A stretch of 64,000 bases of DNA from Arthrobacter sp. OV608 (GTDB lineage Bacteria > Actinomycetota > Actinomycetes > Actinomycetales > Micrococcaceae). The notes beneath the pieces are model-generated. The model had not been told where the DNA came from and made no database searches. It was given only the letters and a program-made list of their open reading frames with translations. Below, one piece after another: positions 63,474 through 64,000 of this stretch (position 1 is the first letter of the stretch; each line of letters opens with the position of its first letter). The translations under genes were made by a program, and so were the position numbers. The stretch covers positions 1 to 64,000 of the forward strand of contig FOEZ01000015.1 in assembly GCA_900110595.1 (NCBI GenBank), read 5' to 3'.

Positions 63474-63977
63474 TTAGCCGTCGAAATCCTCGGGTTCCAC
63501 GTCGTCCAGGAACTCGCGGAAGCGGCGCAGTTCGCGTTCCTCGTCAACGGAGGGACCGGGTTCCGCGTCCTCCCCCTCATCGTGCTCCGTGATCCTGACG
63601 CCGGCTTCGTCCATGACGGAGTCTGCGCACCAGATGCGGCATTTGGCACGAAGGGCGATGGCGAGTGCGTCGGACGCCCGCGAGCTGACGGTGGTGCCGT
63701 TCTCGAACTGGAGCTGGCCGTAGAAGATGTTGTCCTCCACGGCAACGATGTTGACGCTGACCACGGAATGGCCGAGCGATTCAACAACGTCCACGAGGAG
63801 GTCGTGCGTCATGGGCCGGGGCGGAACCACGCCCTGCTGGGCCAGGGCGATGGCGCTTGCTTCCGGGGTGCCGATCCAGATGGGAACGTGGCGTTCGCCG
63901 TGCATCTCCCGCAGGAGGACCAGTGGCTGGTTGGAAGGCAGTTCGATCCGAACCCCTACGATCTCGACTTCAATCAT
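63474..63977 (-). CDS. Bifunctional nuclease family (DUF151) protein
   Basis: A 167-residue protein of the bifunctional nuclease/DUF151 family (Rv1829 homologue). The core has VLLREMHGERHVPIWIGTPEASAIALAQQGVVPPRPMTHDLL and VVSVNIVAVEDNIFYGQLQFENG...VSSRASDALAIALRAKC. The C-terminal 40 residues are very acidic (D/E-rich) and disordered. Nuclease activity is known for plant and some bacterial relatives but is unproven for this protein. ATG 63977 overlaps the preceding stop by one base (TGATG), showing it is cotranslated with the upstream MerR-type gene. Confidence 0.92.
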   Translation of the reverse strand: MIEVEIVGVRIELPSNQPLVLLREMHGERHVPIWIGTPEASAIALAQQGVVPPRPMTHDLLVDVVESLGHSVVSVNIVAVEDNIFYGQLQFENGTTVSSRASDALAIALRAKCRIWCADSVMDEAGVRITEHDEGEDAEPGPSVDEERELRRFREFLDDVEPEDFDG

Positions 63978-64000
63978 CAGATGTCCATGCGTGAGATGTG
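63977..64000 (-). CDS. C-terminal end of an upstream gene, probably FtsR-like MerR regulator
   Basis: The last seven codons before the nuclease start read HISRMDI followed by TGA in the minus strand. In mycobacteria and corynebacteria the gene just upstream of the DUF151 gene is another MerR regulator (Rv1828/FtsR, regulator of ftsZ), itself downstream of the FHA gene garA/odhI. Only 24 bases are inside the window, so this identity rests on context alone. Confidence 0.45.
   Translation of the reverse strand, partial: HISRMDI

Noticed and set aside
1..64000. CRISPR arrays, insertion sequences, prophage, tRNA or rRNA genes, integration sites
   Set aside because: No spaced direct repeats, transposase or integrase frames, or tRNA-like cloverleafs were seen; gene order is conserved core genome.
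1..64000. A new multi-gene defence or biosynthesis system
   Set aside because: Every gene cluster here is a known housekeeping group or a small unit of unknown proteins; I cannot support a novel system from this sequence.

Overview
The window is a high-GC stretch of actinobacterial chromosome. Gene content and order point to Micrococcales, most likely Arthrobacter or Pseudarthrobacter in the broad sense (inferred from protein features, not from a search). Much of it keeps the order known from Mycobacterium tuberculosis: lipA - DUF4191 - RDD - glnA1 - glnE - glnA2 - panB; wag31 - yggT - sepF - yggS - pgeF - ftsZ back to mraZ; idsA - Rv2175c - pknL - aroG - plsC - fadD15; and the Rv1828-Rv1829-Rv1830 trio at the right edge. 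About 55 protein genes cover nearly everything. I see no rRNA, tRNA, insertion sequence, prophage, CRISPR array or toxin/antitoxin pair, and no sign of recent transfer.

Layout. 1-11.6 kb: end of lipA, three small membrane proteins, then nitrogen assimilation: glnA1 (with a textbook GlnR box), glnE, glnA2, followed by panB. A lipoprotein and a VOC/GNAT pair sit between. 11.8-17.2 kb: SPOR-like protein, map, polyphosphate glucokinase, nrdR, hisD, a membrane protein and a flavin reductase. 17.3-22.4 kb: dnaE, rluD, lspA. 22.5-42.1 kb: the complete division and cell wall (dcw) cluster on the minus strand: mraZ, rsmH, ftsL-like, ftsI, murE, murF, mraY, murD, ftsW, murG, murC, ftsQ, ftsZ, pgeF, yggS, sepF, yggT, divIVA, mostly coupled by 4-base overlaps. 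42.4-51.7 kb: DUF3040, dinB, lipoprotein plus polyprenyl synthase, Rv2175c-like protein, LysM/transglycosylase, PASTA kinase PknL, aroG. 51.8-58 kb: plsC, two tandem alpha/beta hydrolases, a membrane protein, ROK glucokinase, fadD. 58-64 kb: pyruvate carboxylase, ParA-like ATPase, MerR regulator, bifunctional nuclease.

Working together: the dcw cluster makes lipid II and the divisome; the right-edge MerR genes belong to families that control ftsZ and cell growth, and a 13-base motif is shared between the ftsZ upstream region and the MerR upstream region. PknL, its presumed DNA-binding partner and the secreted LysM enzyme form a second cell-wall module.

I found no undescribed multi-gene system. 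The most informative signals are regulatory: GlnR, NrdR-like, MraZ and MtrA-like sites, the shared ftsZ/MerR motif, and about a dozen genes whose -10 hexamer lies 6-9 bases before the start codon, implying leaderless mRNAs and settling several starts.
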